Below, in pieces: positions 35,561 through 43,722 of a stretch of DNA of 53,740 bases (positions within the stretch are counted from its first letter, which is position 1; the number at the start of each line of letters is the position of its first letter). The translations under genes and the position numbers were made by a program. Origin of the DNA: Acidobacteriota bacterium (lineage in GTDB: Bacteria > Acidobacteriota > Blastocatellia > Pyrinomonadales > Pyrinomonadaceae); NCBI GenBank assembly GCA_018269075.1, contig JAFDVJ010000040.1, positions 1 through 53,740 on the forward strand, given 5' to 3'. The notes under the pieces were generated by a model that was not told the origin of the DNA, made no database searches, and worked only from the letters and a program-made list of their open reading frames with translations.

Positions 35561-37444
35561 TTATTTCTCATCATCGTCCTCATCGTTCGCGCCGCGGTTC
35601 GCGTTTTTCGCGTCGTTCTCTTCCATCTGGTCGAGAATCTTCTTTTCCTCGGGCGTTTCCGGGCCGCCATCGACCGATTCGGCGGGCGGTGCGCCCTTCG
35701 TGTCGCGGATCTTCAGATAACGCGCTTCGTCGTCCTCGTAAATGGTTTCGGCCCAGCCGCTGTCGAGCAGCTTGGCGACCATATCCTCGTTTTCCTTGGA
35801 ATCGGTCATCACGTAATGCGCGCCGAATCGATCGCGGATGATCTCGGCCGCGTCGTCTTTTTTGCCGCCGGTGATGTCGCCGATAACATTGTAAAGCTCG
35901 GGATTTTTCGTGTAAAGATAATTCGGGTCGAGGCCGTAAACGTAAGCGTGCTTGCGGTCGTAATAGAACAGCTTCGGAAAATCGTCCCAGTTGCAGTTGA
36001 AGATCAGCTCGTTTTCCGGAATATTGGCCTTCGCCCAGTCGGTCGCGCGGCGGTATTTGTCGTTCGACTCGTTGCCGCGGATGTCGGTCAGCAGCCCGAT
36101 CTGCTTGATGCCGGTCAGCCAGCGCAGACCGACCGTGTTCTTAAACCGCTCGTTGTCGGTGAAATCGACGCCGATGAAGTTGTAGAACATGATGATCGCA
36201 AAGACGACGCCGAGCGACCACGCGGCGGCGAGCTTGACCGTGTTCATCCAGCTCTGCGCGGGCGACGGCTTGTCGGCGTCCAAGTACGGCTCGATCTCGC
36301 GCTTGAATTCGTCGGGCAGCTCTATCGCGTTCGGTTTGAGAAACTCCTTCCAGCTGAAGGCCGCGAACATAATCGCGAACGGCGGGAAATATTCGGCAAA
36401 GCGTTTCGAGCGAAACTGCGACATCAGCAGAATCGTCACGAACATCAGCAGAAACGTCGCCTTTTCGGGCAGCTTGCCGTTTTTCGGCGCGAACAGGATA
36501 TAGCCCATCAGCATCGCGGCGAGCGCGACCGGGAAATGCGTCAGCAGATCCTGTCCCGAATACGGGTACCATTCGCCGCCGACCGGCACCGCGAAATCCG
36601 TCCCGATCTTCAATTTTTCGACGAAATGCTCGTAGAACAGCCCGATGTTCTGCGGGAAATAGGGGTTGATGACGTTGCCGAGGATCATCCCGCCGCCGGT
36701 GTAGGCGAGCGGCCGCCATTCGAACCGGCGCTCGTTCCAGCCGATGATCAGCGTCCAGAAAAAAGCCGCGAAAAGCAGGAGCGGAAACAGGCTGTAGGTC
36801 CAGACGAAGAGAAACATCAGCGGCAGCAGCCAGACGTATTTCTTCTCGAACAAAAGATAGATGCCGATGACCGAGATGATGATCGTCAGCGGCGGCGCTT
36901 TCGCCATACTCATCCGGTAAAAGAACGGATTGGCGCAGGTCAGCAGCGCGAACAGCCAGAGCAAAAGGTAATCGACGCCGTAGCGGTAGAGCAGCCAGTA
37001 GACCGAAAAGATCGCGATCGACGAATAACAGACGGCCGCGACCTTGGCCGCCGTCACCGGCTCGAAAAACCAGAGAAACGGGATCTGCAGCAGGTGAAAG
37101 AGAAAATGATGGTCGGCGTAGTCCTGCGGGTTGAGAACCGTCAGCGGCAGCCATTTGAACTGCGGCAGCCAATGGCCCGCTTTGAAGCTGTTCCAGAGCT
37201 CCTGGCTCCAGCCGATGTGATAATAGCCGTCCCAGTCGCCGCAGCAGATCGCGTCGGTCGAAAACTGGAGGCGCGTCATCAAAAGAATGATGACGAGCAG
37301 ACCGAAGATCAGATAAACCAGCCGGACGGCCGCGTCCGTTTCGATCCACTGGCGCCAGGTCTGTTTCGGTTTTTCTTCCGGCGCCGGGTTTTCGACGCGG
37401 TCTTCGGCGGCCGGCTCAGGATTGTCGTTAAGAATTTCTTCCAT
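35561..37444 (-). CDS. GT-C-like multi-pass membrane protein
   Basis: 627 residues, about eleven TM helices in residues 35-410, then a soluble C-terminal domain and an acidic tail (NEDDDEK). After the first TM comes CCGDWDGYYHIGWSQELW: an acidic-aromatic luminal loop like the DxD/YYH loop of STT3/PglB and related GT-C glycosyltransferases, with DYADHHFLFH later. The soluble end contains WAKANIPENELIFNCNWDDFPKLFYYDRKHAY and GLDPNYLY. Likely a polyprenyl-phosphate-sugar-using transferase in the inner membrane. No glycosylation genes are adjacent. The downstream lipoprotein gene overlaps or abuts it. Confidence 0.7.
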   Translation of the reverse strand: MEEILNDNPEPAAEDRVENPAPEEKPKQTWRQWIETDAAVRLVYLIFGLLVIILLMTRLQFSTDAICCGDWDGYYHIGWSQELWNSFKAGHWLPQFKWLPLTVLNPQDYADHHFLFHLLQIPFLWFFEPVTAAKVAAVCYSSIAIFSVYWLLYRYGVDYLLLWLFALLTCANPFFYRMSMAKAPPLTIIISVIGIYLLFEKKYVWLLPLMFLFVWTYSLFPLLLFAAFFWTLIIGWNERRFEWRPLAYTGGGMILGNVINPYFPQNIGLFYEHFVEKLKIGTDFAVPVGGEWYPYSGQDLLTHFPVALAAMLMGYILFAPKNGKLPEKATFLLMFVTILLMSQFRSKRFAEYFPPFAIMFAAFSWKEFLKPNAIELPDEFKREIEPYLDADKPSPAQSWMNTVKLAAAWSLGVVFAIIMFYNFIGVDFTDNERFKNTVGLRWLTGIKQIGLLTDIRGNESNDKYRRATDWAKANIPENELIFNCNWDDFPKLFYYDRKHAYVYGLDPNYLYTKNPELYNVIGDITGGKKDDAAEIIRDRFGAHYVMTDSKENEDMVAKLLDSGWAETIYEDDEARYLKIRDTKGAPPAESVDGGPETPEEKKILDQMEENDAKNANRGANDEDDDEK

Positions 37445-37526
37445 TATGAATGCTTACAAAAACAAAAAAAGAATCGCGAGCAATAAGAAAAAATACCACG
37501 AATTTAGGAAAAACGCATTTGCCAAT

Positions 37527-37617
37527 CCAAAATCCAAAATCTAAAATCAAAAATTCGGCGGATTCAATCGAAACCCCGGATTTACGCAAATCCGAAATCC
37601 GAAATCCGAAATCGCAT
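37527..37617. repeat. AATCCAAA/AATCCGA heptamer arrays
   Basis: An AATCCAAAATCCAAAATC array, then CAAATCCGAAATCCGAAATC, ending 2 bp before the alpha/beta hydrolase start codon. It occupies the place where a ribosome site would be expected. Confidence 0.8.
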
Positions 37618-37618
37618 T

Positions 37619-38260
37619 ATGTATCCGAAGGGAAATCTGTTCATTCCGGCGGCGGTCGGGCAGCTCGAAGCGATTCTCAAAGAGCCGCACGCAATGGCGG
37701 CGAAGGGGCTCGGCCTCGTCTGTCACCCGCATCCGCTCGGCGGCGGGACGATGCACAACAAGGTCGTCTTTCGCGCGGCGTCCGGTCTCGCGGACGCCGG
37801 CCTCGTCACGCTGCGGTTCAATTTTCGCGGCGTCGGCGCGTCCGGCGGCGTCCACGACGGCGCGGCCGAAACCGAAGACGTCCGCGACGCGCTCGGTTAT
37901 CTGACGGAAAGATACCCGGAACAAAAAGACCTGACGCTCGCCGGCTTTTCGTTCGGAACGCGGATCGGCAGCGAGGTCGGGATGACCGACGAGCGCGTCG
38001 CGCGATTGATCTCGATCGGCACGCCGGTCGATAAATACGCGGATTTCGACTTTCTCGAAGGCTTACGCAAGCCGATCCTGTTCGTCCACGGCGACCGCGA
38101 CGAATTCGGCTCGCTCGAAAGCCTGCAAAAGCTCGTCGACAAAGTTTCCGCGCAGACCGAAACCGAGCTCGTCGTCTTTGAAAACTGCGGCCATTTCTTC
38201 GACGAGCATCTGAACGAGCTGCGCGAGACGGTGAAAAACTGGACGGCGAAACATCTTTAA
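37619..38260 (+). CDS. alpha/beta hydrolase (COG2945-like)
   Basis: 213 residues. Catalytic triad visible: nucleophile Ser in TLAGFSFGTRIG, Asp in ILFVHGDRDEFG, His in ENCGHFFDEHL. LVCHPHPLGGGTMHNKVV and LRFNFRGVGASGG are typical of this small esterase group. No signal peptide. Substrate unknown. The start is preceded only by a heptamer array, so translation may be weak or leaderless. Confidence 0.9.
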   Translation: MYPKGNLFIPAAVGQLEAILKEPHAMAAKGLGLVCHPHPLGGGTMHNKVVFRAASGLADAGLVTLRFNFRGVGASGGVHDGAAETEDVRDALGYLTERYPEQKDLTLAGFSFGTRIGSEVGMTDERVARLISIGTPVDKYADFDFLEGLRKPILFVHGDRDEFGSLESLQKLVDKVSAQTETELVVFENCGHFFDEHLNELRETVKNWTAKHL

Positions 38261-38320
38261 CGCCAGGGCGCGAAGACGCAAAGTTTTTTTGAATTTGTGC
38301 TTGTCTTTGCAATCTAAACT

Positions 38321-38800
38321 ATGGAAAACGAACAATCCGAAATCCGAAATCCGAAATCCGAAATCGAAATGGTCCGAAATCCGAAATCCGAAATCGAAAT
38401 GGTCCGCAATCCGAAATCCGAAATCCCCCGTGATGCGGCGATCCGGCTGACGATGATGCCGCGCGACACGAACGCGCACGGGACGGTTTTCGGCGGCGTG
38501 ATCTTGAGCTATATCGACGTCGCCGGCGGCGTCGGTGCGGCGCGCCACACCGGCCACGACCGCTTCGTGACGGTCGCGATGAAGGAAGTGATCTTTCACG
38601 AACCGGTCTTTATCGGCGATCTGGTCAGCTTTTACAGCGAGATCCTGCGCGTCGGCACGACCTCGATCACGGTCAAGATCGTCGTCGAGGCCGAACGCTT
38701 CGGCAGTCACGGCGACGGCGTCCGCGTGACCGAAGCCGAAGTCACCTACGTCGCGATCAACCAGCACCGCGAAAAGGTGAAGATCGGGAAAACAGTTTAA
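38321..38800 (+). CDS. acyl-CoA thioesterase (YciA-like hotdog) with repeat-derived N-terminus
   Basis: 159 residues from ATG 38321. The hotdog domain starts at about residue 38: IRLTMMPRDTNAHGTVFGGVILSYIDVAG (with the conserved N-x-x-GTVFGG-x(5)-D active-site pattern), VAMKEVIFHEPVFIGDLV and a C-terminal VTYVAI strand. The first 36 residues (NPKSEIEMVR repeated) are translated GAAATCC heptamers. In-frame ATGs recur at 38369 and 38399 in the repeats, so the native start may be 38399. Hydrolyses fatty acyl-CoA in the cytoplasm. Confidence 0.88.
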   Translation: MENEQSEIRNPKSEIEMVRNPKSEIEMVRNPKSEIPRDAAIRLTMMPRDTNAHGTVFGGVILSYIDVAGGVGAARHTGHDRFVTVAMKEVIFHEPVFIGDLVSFYSEILRVGTTSITVKIVVEAERFGSHGDGVRVTEAEVTYVAINQHREKVKIGKTV

Positions 38801-38934
38801 TAAGTTTGGGAAGTTGAGGAAGTTGAGGAAGTTTGGGAAGTTTAGGAAGTTTAGGAAGTTGGAGAAATCGGAGGCGTTCGGGATTGGCTTTTAACTTCCC
38901 AAACTTCCCAAACTTCCCGAACTTCCCAAACTAA
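38801..38934. repeat. nonanucleotide inverted array GGAAGTTTA/AACTTCCCA
   Basis: About seven GGAAGTT(TA/GA/TG)G words at 38801-38860 face about five AACTTCCCAA words at 38894-38934. The arms can form a large stem. It lies directly between the thioesterase and truA and stops 6 bp before the truA ATG. Confidence 0.85.
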
Positions 38935-38939
38935 ATAAA

Positions 38940-39728
38940 ATGCATACCTGGAAACTCGAAATCGAATACGAAGGGACGCGGTACCGCGGCTGGCAGATCC
39001 AGCATAACGCAAAGACCGTGCAGGGCGAATTGATGAGCGCCGCGCGGCAGCTGTTCGCGTCGCGCGTCGAGATCGGCGGTTCGGGCCGCACCGACGCGGG
39101 CGTTCACGCCGTCGGGCAGATCGCGCACCTGCGCGCGCCGGAGCTCAAAGCGAACGTCACGCCGCGCCAGATCCAGCACGGTTTCAACGATCTGCTGCCG
39201 CACGACATCAACGTTCTCAAGGTGACGAACGCGCCCGAGAATTTCGACGCGCGCCGCAACGCCGTCGCCCGTTATTATCTTTACCAGATCTCGACGCGCC
39301 GGACGGCCTTCGCGAAAAACTTCGTCTGGTGGATCAAAGACCCGCTCAAAGTCGCCGAGATGCAGGAAGCGGCGCGGCTGCTGGTCGGCCGTCACGATTT
39401 TTACTCGTTCTGCGAAAAGGAAGAGGAAAAAACCGTCTCGACGAGCGTCGAGGTCGTCGCCTCAGAGGTCTTTACCGACGGCGATCTGATCTGTTTCCGG
39501 ATCGGCGCGAACCGTTTTCTCTGGAAGATGGTCCGCCGGATCGTCGGGATGCTCGCCGAAGTCGGCCGCGGGAATTCCTCGGTCGCCGATTTCGGCCGGC
39601 TGCTCAAATTCCAATCGAACGCCGCCGCCAAATTCACCGCGCCGCCGTCCGGCCTCTTTCTCGAAAAGGTCTTATACAAGGGCGACGCGCCGCCCGCCGC
39701 GCAAAAATCGATTTCGCTGATGGGTTAG
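38940..39728 (+). CDS. truA: tRNA pseudouridine(38-40) synthase
   Basis: 262 residues. Catalytic Asp in GGSGRTDAGVHAVGQ, the opening LEIEYEGTRYRGWQIQ and KTVQGEL, ARYYLYQIS, and the late FLWKMVRRIVGMLAEVGRG are all standard TruA. No ribosome site because a repeat array reaches almost to the start. Confidence 0.95.
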   Translation: MHTWKLEIEYEGTRYRGWQIQHNAKTVQGELMSAARQLFASRVEIGGSGRTDAGVHAVGQIAHLRAPELKANVTPRQIQHGFNDLLPHDINVLKVTNAPENFDARRNAVARYYLYQISTRRTAFAKNFVWWIKDPLKVAEMQEAARLLVGRHDFYSFCEKEEEKTVSTSVEVVASEVFTDGDLICFRIGANRFLWKMVRRIVGMLAEVGRGNSSVADFGRLLKFQSNAAAKFTAPPSGLFLEKVLYKGDAPPAAQKSISLMG

Positions 39729-39863
39729 AGGCGAATTACGAACCCGATTCTCGGGCCGCTTAAGCAGAAACGGATTTTTCGAACGCCCGGAACACCGTTC
39801 GTCTCGCGTGTCGATCGTTCGGAAAACCCGCAATCCGTTTCGCATCACTCCGATCTCGCCGCC

Positions 39864-40222
39864 GGGTACCCTTTAAGACCAGCCGGCTTCCCTGTATCGA
39901 ATACAGGGAAGCCTGTAAGCCGTGCAAGACGCCTCGTATGACATACAGGGTGCTGTGTATGAGATACAAGGCACCCTGTATAAGATGCGAGGTACCCTGT
40001 ATGTCATACGAGATACCCTGTAATAAGATACGAGGAACCCTGTATGACATACGAGGTACCCTGTATGTCATACCATCTGCCTTGTATCTTATACGAGAAA
40101 CCCGGCGGGCTTTACGGAGAATCTCATATTCGATACAAAGCGCCTTGCGAGTCATACCGGGTACGTTGAATCGAATACGAAGCACTCTGTCGGCCATACC
40201 GGGTATCTTATATAGGGCAGCG
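39864..40222. repeat. 17-unit, 21-bp tandem array of palindromic units
   Basis: Units of 21 bp (two of 22 bp, at 40011 and 40096) run without spacers. Consensus approximates AGGTACCCTGTATGNCATACG, in which GGTACC and GTATGNCATAC are each palindromes. Units in the centre (39990-40074) match best; outer units have diverged. Because 21 is a multiple of three, both strands stay open and give heptapeptide repeats such as GTLYxIR, but there is no ribosome site and the 22-bp units shift the frame. I treat it as non-coding. It is not a CRISPR because there are no unique spacers. 21 bp equals two helical turns. Confidence 0.85.
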
Positions 40223-40380
40223 GCGTTTCAGTCAAATGAACCGCCTTACCATTTGTTTTAACATCCGGCTCGATTCATAGTTAGCGACGGAACCTTTTGG
40301 AAAAAGGGGCGATTCCGTGGCGTTCGCCTTTTTGTTCTTTCACTAAGCACTGAGCCATAAATTTGGCGGGAAAAAGAAAT

Positions 40381-40754
40381 TGAGCCTCAATAATGGGGCT
40401 TTCAATTTTCTAAATACCCCGGAATATTGGCCGCCTGTTCAGGTATCAAAACCTTTTTCGGAGCGCGGAGCGGACTGGAGCGCAACCGTCCCGGTTGCCA
40501 ACGCCGCGCCAGCGGTGTCAAACGTTTCACCGGCTCAGAATATCGCAGAAAATGAAACGTTCGTTCGCGCTCTCGCGCTCATGGCAACCGGGACGGTTGC
40601 GCTCCAGTCCGCCGCCGCGTCTTGAGCCGACCGGACTCCGGCGCAACGGTCGTTCGATGCACAAAGCGGCGGGCCGGATATTTCCCGGTCTGAGCCCCAA
40701 GAAATCGGGCTTTCAAATTTCTAAATGCCTCGGAATTTTTGGCCGCCTGCTTAG
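40381..40754. repeat. composite element: 62-bp direct repeats around a 28-bp inverted repeat
   Basis: Direct repeats at 40381-40442 and 40691-40754 share blocks TGAGCC, GGGCTTTCAA, TTTCTAAAT and GGCCGCCTG at about 80 percent identity. Between them a perfect 28-bp inverted repeat (40472-40499 and 40584-40611, word GGAGCGCAACCGTCCCGGTTG) encloses 84 bp. An open frame across it (40380-40625) has no family signal. It may be a MITE-like insertion. Confidence 0.7.
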
Positions 40755-40906
40755 TGGATCGGTCAGCCGGCTCCGGTCGAGGTTATTTAATTTGTCAGGT
40801 AGAGCGAGAATTTTGCTCATGCTTTTACTCCCAATTCTTTGATTCTGTTTTCAATATCCTGTTCTGAAAAATTTTTTTCGCAAAAACTTTTCGCGCCGCC
40901 CGTCAA
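40713..40906 (-). pseudogene. remnants of two overlapping small genes, toxin-antitoxin-like
   Basis: On the minus strand a tail reading SFCEKNFSEQDIENRIKELG ends at TGA 40817 and overlaps by ATGA with a second frame starting MSKILALPDKLNN (ATG 40820). The first has an in-frame stop just upstream of TTG 40906 and no good start; the second runs into the 62-bp repeat copy and stops at 40713. The ATGA overlap and sizes resemble a decayed two-gene operon interrupted by the repeat. Confidence 0.3.
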
Positions 40907-41065
40907 TATTATTAGATCGACATTTCAGGGCTCGCGGATCGAATGCTTTCGAAAAACCGGCCGGCCCTTAATTCGAGATCTGGGACCGGGCACGCTCGGT
41001 TCCGGCCATTGAAAAGCGGCGCGGTGTGCCTCTTTTCACTTTCACGAAATTGTTGCAAGGCGTTG

Positions 41066-41184
41066 GGATTTCGGATTTCGGATTTCGGATTTCGGACTTT
41101 GAGTGAAATGAAAGGTCTTCGCCGGAGCGAGACCGCTTTCATTTGATTATCAAATCCGAAATCCGCAATCCGAAATCCGAAATC
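41066..41184. repeat. facing GATTTCG and CGAAATC arrays
   Basis: GATTTCG words at 41066-41096 and the complement CAAATCCGAAATCCGCAATCCG at 41151-41184, 54 bp apart, can form one long hairpin. No gene lies between them. Confidence 0.85.
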
Positions 41185-41269
41185 GCCCCGGTTTCCCCAG
41201 AACAGTTTTGCTGAGGACGTTTGCCGGCTCACGGATGCGGAACCGGTGGATTTCGACGCGGACTGGTTG

Positions 41270-41372
41270 GTTCGGGAAGTTCGGGAAGTTCGGGAAGCTC
41301 GGGAAGTTCGGGAAAAATATTTTTATTTTTACCTTACTTCCGAAACTTCCGAAACTTCCGAAACTTTCGAAA
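41270..41372. repeat. facing nonanucleotide arrays GGAAGTTCG/CTTCCGAAA
   Basis: GTTCGGGAAGTTCGGGAAG words (41268-41314) face CTTCCGAAACTTCCGAAACT words (41336-41372). Same architecture as 38801-38934 but a different word. Confidence 0.85.
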
Positions 41373-41405
41373 CTCCCCTCCGCAAACAGCAAAGTAACAA
41401 TATAT

Positions 41406-41777
41406 ATGGCAAGATTGAAAAAAGGTATTCCGCGCGACGTGCAGACGGCACAAATGCGGTTGGACGGAATGGTTTCGGTCGATCCGGAACTGGACCTCGG
41501 CAACGGCGTCACGGTCGAGACGTTGAAGGAAGCGATCAAATCGGTCACGAAGCTGATCAGCGAATACAACTCGCTGCTCTCGGAATCCGACGAAAAATCG
41601 AATCTGATCGACGACAGTCTCGAAGTGGTCAAAGAACTTTCGGCACAGGCGCTGATCGGCGCGGCCTACAAATACGGCCGCGACGGCAACGAGTACGAAA
41701 TGATCGGCGGCACGCGCAAATCGGACCGGAAAAGACCGGGACGCCGGAAAGGGGGAGGCAGCGGGGAAATGAAGTAA
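41406..41777 (+). CDS. hypothetical protein
   Basis: 123 residues from ATG 41406; upstream in-frame sequence is a repeat array. An amphipathic helical body (VTVETLKEAIKSVTKLISEYNSLL, DDSLEVVKELSAQALIGAAYKYG) and a basic Gly/Arg/Lys tail (KSDRKRPGRRKGGGSGEMK). The tail suggests nucleic-acid or surface binding. Family not recognised, no ribosome site. Confidence 0.6.
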   Translation: MARLKKGIPRDVQTAQMRLDGMVSVDPELDLGNGVTVETLKEAIKSVTKLISEYNSLLSESDEKSNLIDDSLEVVKELSAQALIGAAYKYGRDGNEYEMIGGTRKSDRKRPGRRKGGGSGEMK

Positions 41778-41778
41778 G

Positions 41779-42076
41779 AGTCGGGAGTCGAGAGTCGGGA
41801 GTCTTGAGTCCGCGGGTTCGATCTTTGTGATTCGACCTCAGACTCAAGACTCAAGACTCAAGACTTCAACCCAGGCAACAATCTAATAAATACCGGCGAA
41901 GTGTCGGGTTGAAGGCCCGGAACATCTCGCCGGTTTTATTTTTCCGGCGAACAGCGAACAACCAACCGCTAACCACGAACAATAATGTAATCCGTAATTT
42001 GTAATCGCTGCGCGATTTGTGCAAAATTCAAGAATAGAGTTTTTCAAAAATCATTATTCAGGAGTCTTTTTTTACA
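41779..42076. repeat. GACTCAA heptamer arrays and gene-free spacer
   Basis: GAGTCGGGAGTCGAGAGTCGG (41779-41812) faces GACTCAAGACTCAAGACTC (41839-41868). The rest of the 299-bp gap contains a small GCCGG hairpin near 41895-41945 (ACCGGCGA...CGCCGGTTTTATTTTT), which could terminate the previous gene. No ORF. Confidence 0.75.
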
Positions 42077-42409
42077 ATGCCGAAAATTACTGCGGAAACC
42101 GCGGCCGGAACCGTCGCCTTCGAAGCCGAAAAGGGACGCAAGCTCGTTTTGTGTCTCGAGGATAACGGAGTCGATATTCTGCATCGCTGCGGCGGAAATG
42201 CGCGCTGCACGACCTGCCGCGTCGAGATTTTGTCGGGCGATCCGGGCGAAATCGGCGAGGCCGAACACGCGATCCTCGCGACGAAGACCGATCTCAACGA
42301 TCACACGCGTCTTTCGTGCCAGGTCCGCGTCGACGACGATCTGCACGTCAAGGTCATTCGCCAGGCGAGCGTCGAGGGCATCGACGCCGGCGGCCGGCCG
42401 GTCGATTAA
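42077..42409 (+). CDS. 2Fe-2S ferredoxin
   Basis: 110 residues. Beta-grasp ferredoxin with cluster ligands C-x5-C-x2-C (HRCGGNARCTTCRV) and the fourth Cys in TRLSCQVRV, the adrenodoxin/ISC-like spacing. No signal peptide, so a cytoplasmic one-electron carrier. 64 bp upstream of sodN, same strand; a shared transcript is plausible. Whether it serves the Ni-SOD genes is unknown. Confidence 0.9.
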   Translation: MPKITAETAAGTVAFEAEKGRKLVLCLEDNGVDILHRCGGNARCTTCRVEILSGDPGEIGEAEHAILATKTDLNDHTRLSCQVRVDDDLHVKVIRQASVEGIDAGGRPVD

Positions 42410-42473
42410 ATTAAAAATTAAAAGGGCAAAATGTTTTGTCCTCGATGGAATTCAAGAACAAGGAGAGGAAAAT

Positions 42474-42932
42474 ATGTTTGAAAAATTGAATAAAATGAAT
42501 TTTGAAGTCGCCGAGGCCCATTGCGACGGGCCGTGCGGCGTTTACGATCCCGCGCAGGCGCGCGTCGAGGCCGAATCGGTCCTCCAGTTGACGAAGAAAA
42601 TTCTCGATCTGAAGCATCCCGAAGGCGGCGACGCGGCCGCGCACGCCGCTTATCAGAACACGCTGACGCGGTTCATCGCGATCAAGGAAGAACGCGCCGA
42701 ACTCGCCAAGCATCACCTGATGGTGCTCTGGACGGATTACTTCAAGCCGGCGCATCTCGAAAAATATCCCGAGCTCCACGACCTTTTCTGGAAGGCCGCG
42801 AAGACCTGCTCGTCGTGCAAACAGGAAGTCAGTCTCCAGCACGCGCAGGAATTGATGGACTACATCAAGCGCGTCCACGAGATCTTCTGGGAAACGAAGG
42901 GCAAAGACGTCGCGTGGTACACGGCGAGCTAA
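42474..42932 (+). CDS. sodN: nickel superoxide dismutase
   Basis: 152 residues from ATG 42474 (AAGGAGAGG 5-9 nt upstream); the longer frame overlaps ferredoxin and is rejected. The Ni-hook HCDGPCGVYDP begins at residue 16, after a 15-residue propeptide that must be removed to expose His1. Canonical enzymes read HCDLPCGVYDP; Leu is Gly here. The rest is the four-helix body (ARVEAESVLQLTKKI, WTDYFKPAHLEKYPELHDLFW) and a CSSCKQ pair not needed for Ni binding. Dismutates superoxide in the cytoplasm. The maturation protease gene follows. Confidence 0.95.
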   Translation: MFEKLNKMNFEVAEAHCDGPCGVYDPAQARVEAESVLQLTKKILDLKHPEGGDAAAHAAYQNTLTRFIAIKEERAELAKHHLMVLWTDYFKPAHLEKYPELHDLFWKAAKTCSSCKQEVSLQHAQELMDYIKRVHEIFWETKGKDVAWYTAS

Positions 42933-42950
42933 ACGGATTGCGGATTTCGG

Positions 42951-43102
42951 ATCATTACTGTTAAAAGGATTGAATGAGGTTTGAATAATTAGATTAATAG
43001 GACGCGGATTTTCGCGGATAACCATTAAAATAAATCCGCGTTTGTCCGCGTCCTATTAAACGAACAAAAATCTGAATTGCCGATCTTTTTAACAGTAATG
43101 AT
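42951..43102. repeat. 150-bp nested inverted repeat between sodN and sodX
   Basis: Outer arms ATCATTACTGTTAAAA (42951-42966) and its complement (43087-43102); inner arms TTAATAGGACGCGGA (42994-43008) and its complement (43045-43059), continuing with GCGGAT/ATCCGC after an internal loop. Forms a very stable hairpin in RNA or a cruciform in DNA. GGATTGCGG words flank both sides. Confidence 0.88.
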
Positions 43103-43154
43103 TCAGGATTGCGGATTGCGGATTTTTTGATCGGCAGTCCGCATTTTTATTTTT

Positions 43155-43526
43155 ATGGAAAAGGAGCTGCCCGACGACGATTGGTTCGAGGAGCTGGCCT
43201 ATGTCTGCGGTTTCCGCGAGATCGTCCGCGTCGAGGGCGATTCGATGCTCCCGGCCTTGAAAGACGGCGATCTCGTGCTGATCAACCCCGACGCCGAGCC
43301 GGCGGTCGGCGACATCGTGTTCGCGCGGCACCCGTTCAAACAGAGCGTCAAAATCATCAAACGGATCGCCGAGATCCTGCCGGACGACCGCTACATCCTG
43401 CTCGGCGACAACCTCGACGAAAGCACCGACAGCCGGAGCTTCGGCGCGATCGCCCGCAAAGACATTCTCGGAAAGGCCGAAGCGCGGATCAAGCCGGAAA
43501 AAAGCGACGAAGCGCCGTCATCCTGA
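43155..43526 (+). CDS. sodX: nickel-type superoxide dismutase maturation protease
   Basis: 123 residues. A short S26/LexA-like serine protease: catalytic Ser in VEGDSMLPAL and Lys in VKIIKRIAE, with LGDNLDESTDSRSFG as in signal peptidases. Lacks the TM anchor of true signal peptidases, as expected for SodX that trims the SodN propeptide before His16 to form the Ni site. 222 bp after sodN, separated by a large palindrome. Confidence 0.92.
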   Translation: MEKELPDDDWFEELAYVCGFREIVRVEGDSMLPALKDGDLVLINPDAEPAVGDIVFARHPFKQSVKIIKRIAEILPDDRYILLGDNLDESTDSRSFGAIARKDILGKAEARIKPEKSDEAPSS

Positions 43527-43722
43527 CGACAACGGAACGCCGGCATCTTGCCGGCAACGGAACGCCGGCATCTTGCCGGCAACGGAACGCCCGCATCCTG
43601 CCGGCAATGCGTTTGCAAAACGCACAAACGCTGCATTTTCACGAAGATCGAAAGAAATGAAACGCTGTGACGCCGCTTTCAGCGGCGTTGGCCGGCAGGA
43701 TGCCGGCGCTCCGGGCGGTTTT
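43527..43722. repeat. dispersed palindromic element, copy 2, with tandem GGCATCTTGCCGGCAACGGAAC units
   Basis: Three near-identical units (ACGGAACGCCGGCATCTTGCCGGCA type) followed by AATGCGTTTGCAAAACGC, GCTGCATTTTC and GACGCCGCTTTCAGCGGCG, then GCCGGCAGGATGCCGGC. The block order matches the copy at 13340-13490. It ends at the stop of the convergent DUF1684 gene. Confidence 0.75.

Noticed and set aside
35483..37486. 667-residue plus-strand frame
   Set aside because: It is antisense to the GT-C-like membrane protein, rich in Arg/Asp shadow composition, and has no domain signal; the minus frame has clear TM segments.
39864..40222. CRISPR array
   Set aside because: Units are contiguous with no unique spacers, length is only 21 bp, and no cas genes are present.
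39760..40261. Open frames on both strands across the 21-bp array (145 and 107 residues of heptapeptide repeats)
   Set aside because: They follow from a 21-bp palindromic unit without stops. There is no ribosome site on either strand, two 22-bp units shift the frame, and the minus frame runs into unrelated sequence.
40380..40625. 81-residue ORF over the repeat composite
   Set aside because: It spans a perfect inverted repeat and a dispersed direct repeat, has no ribosome site and no family signal.
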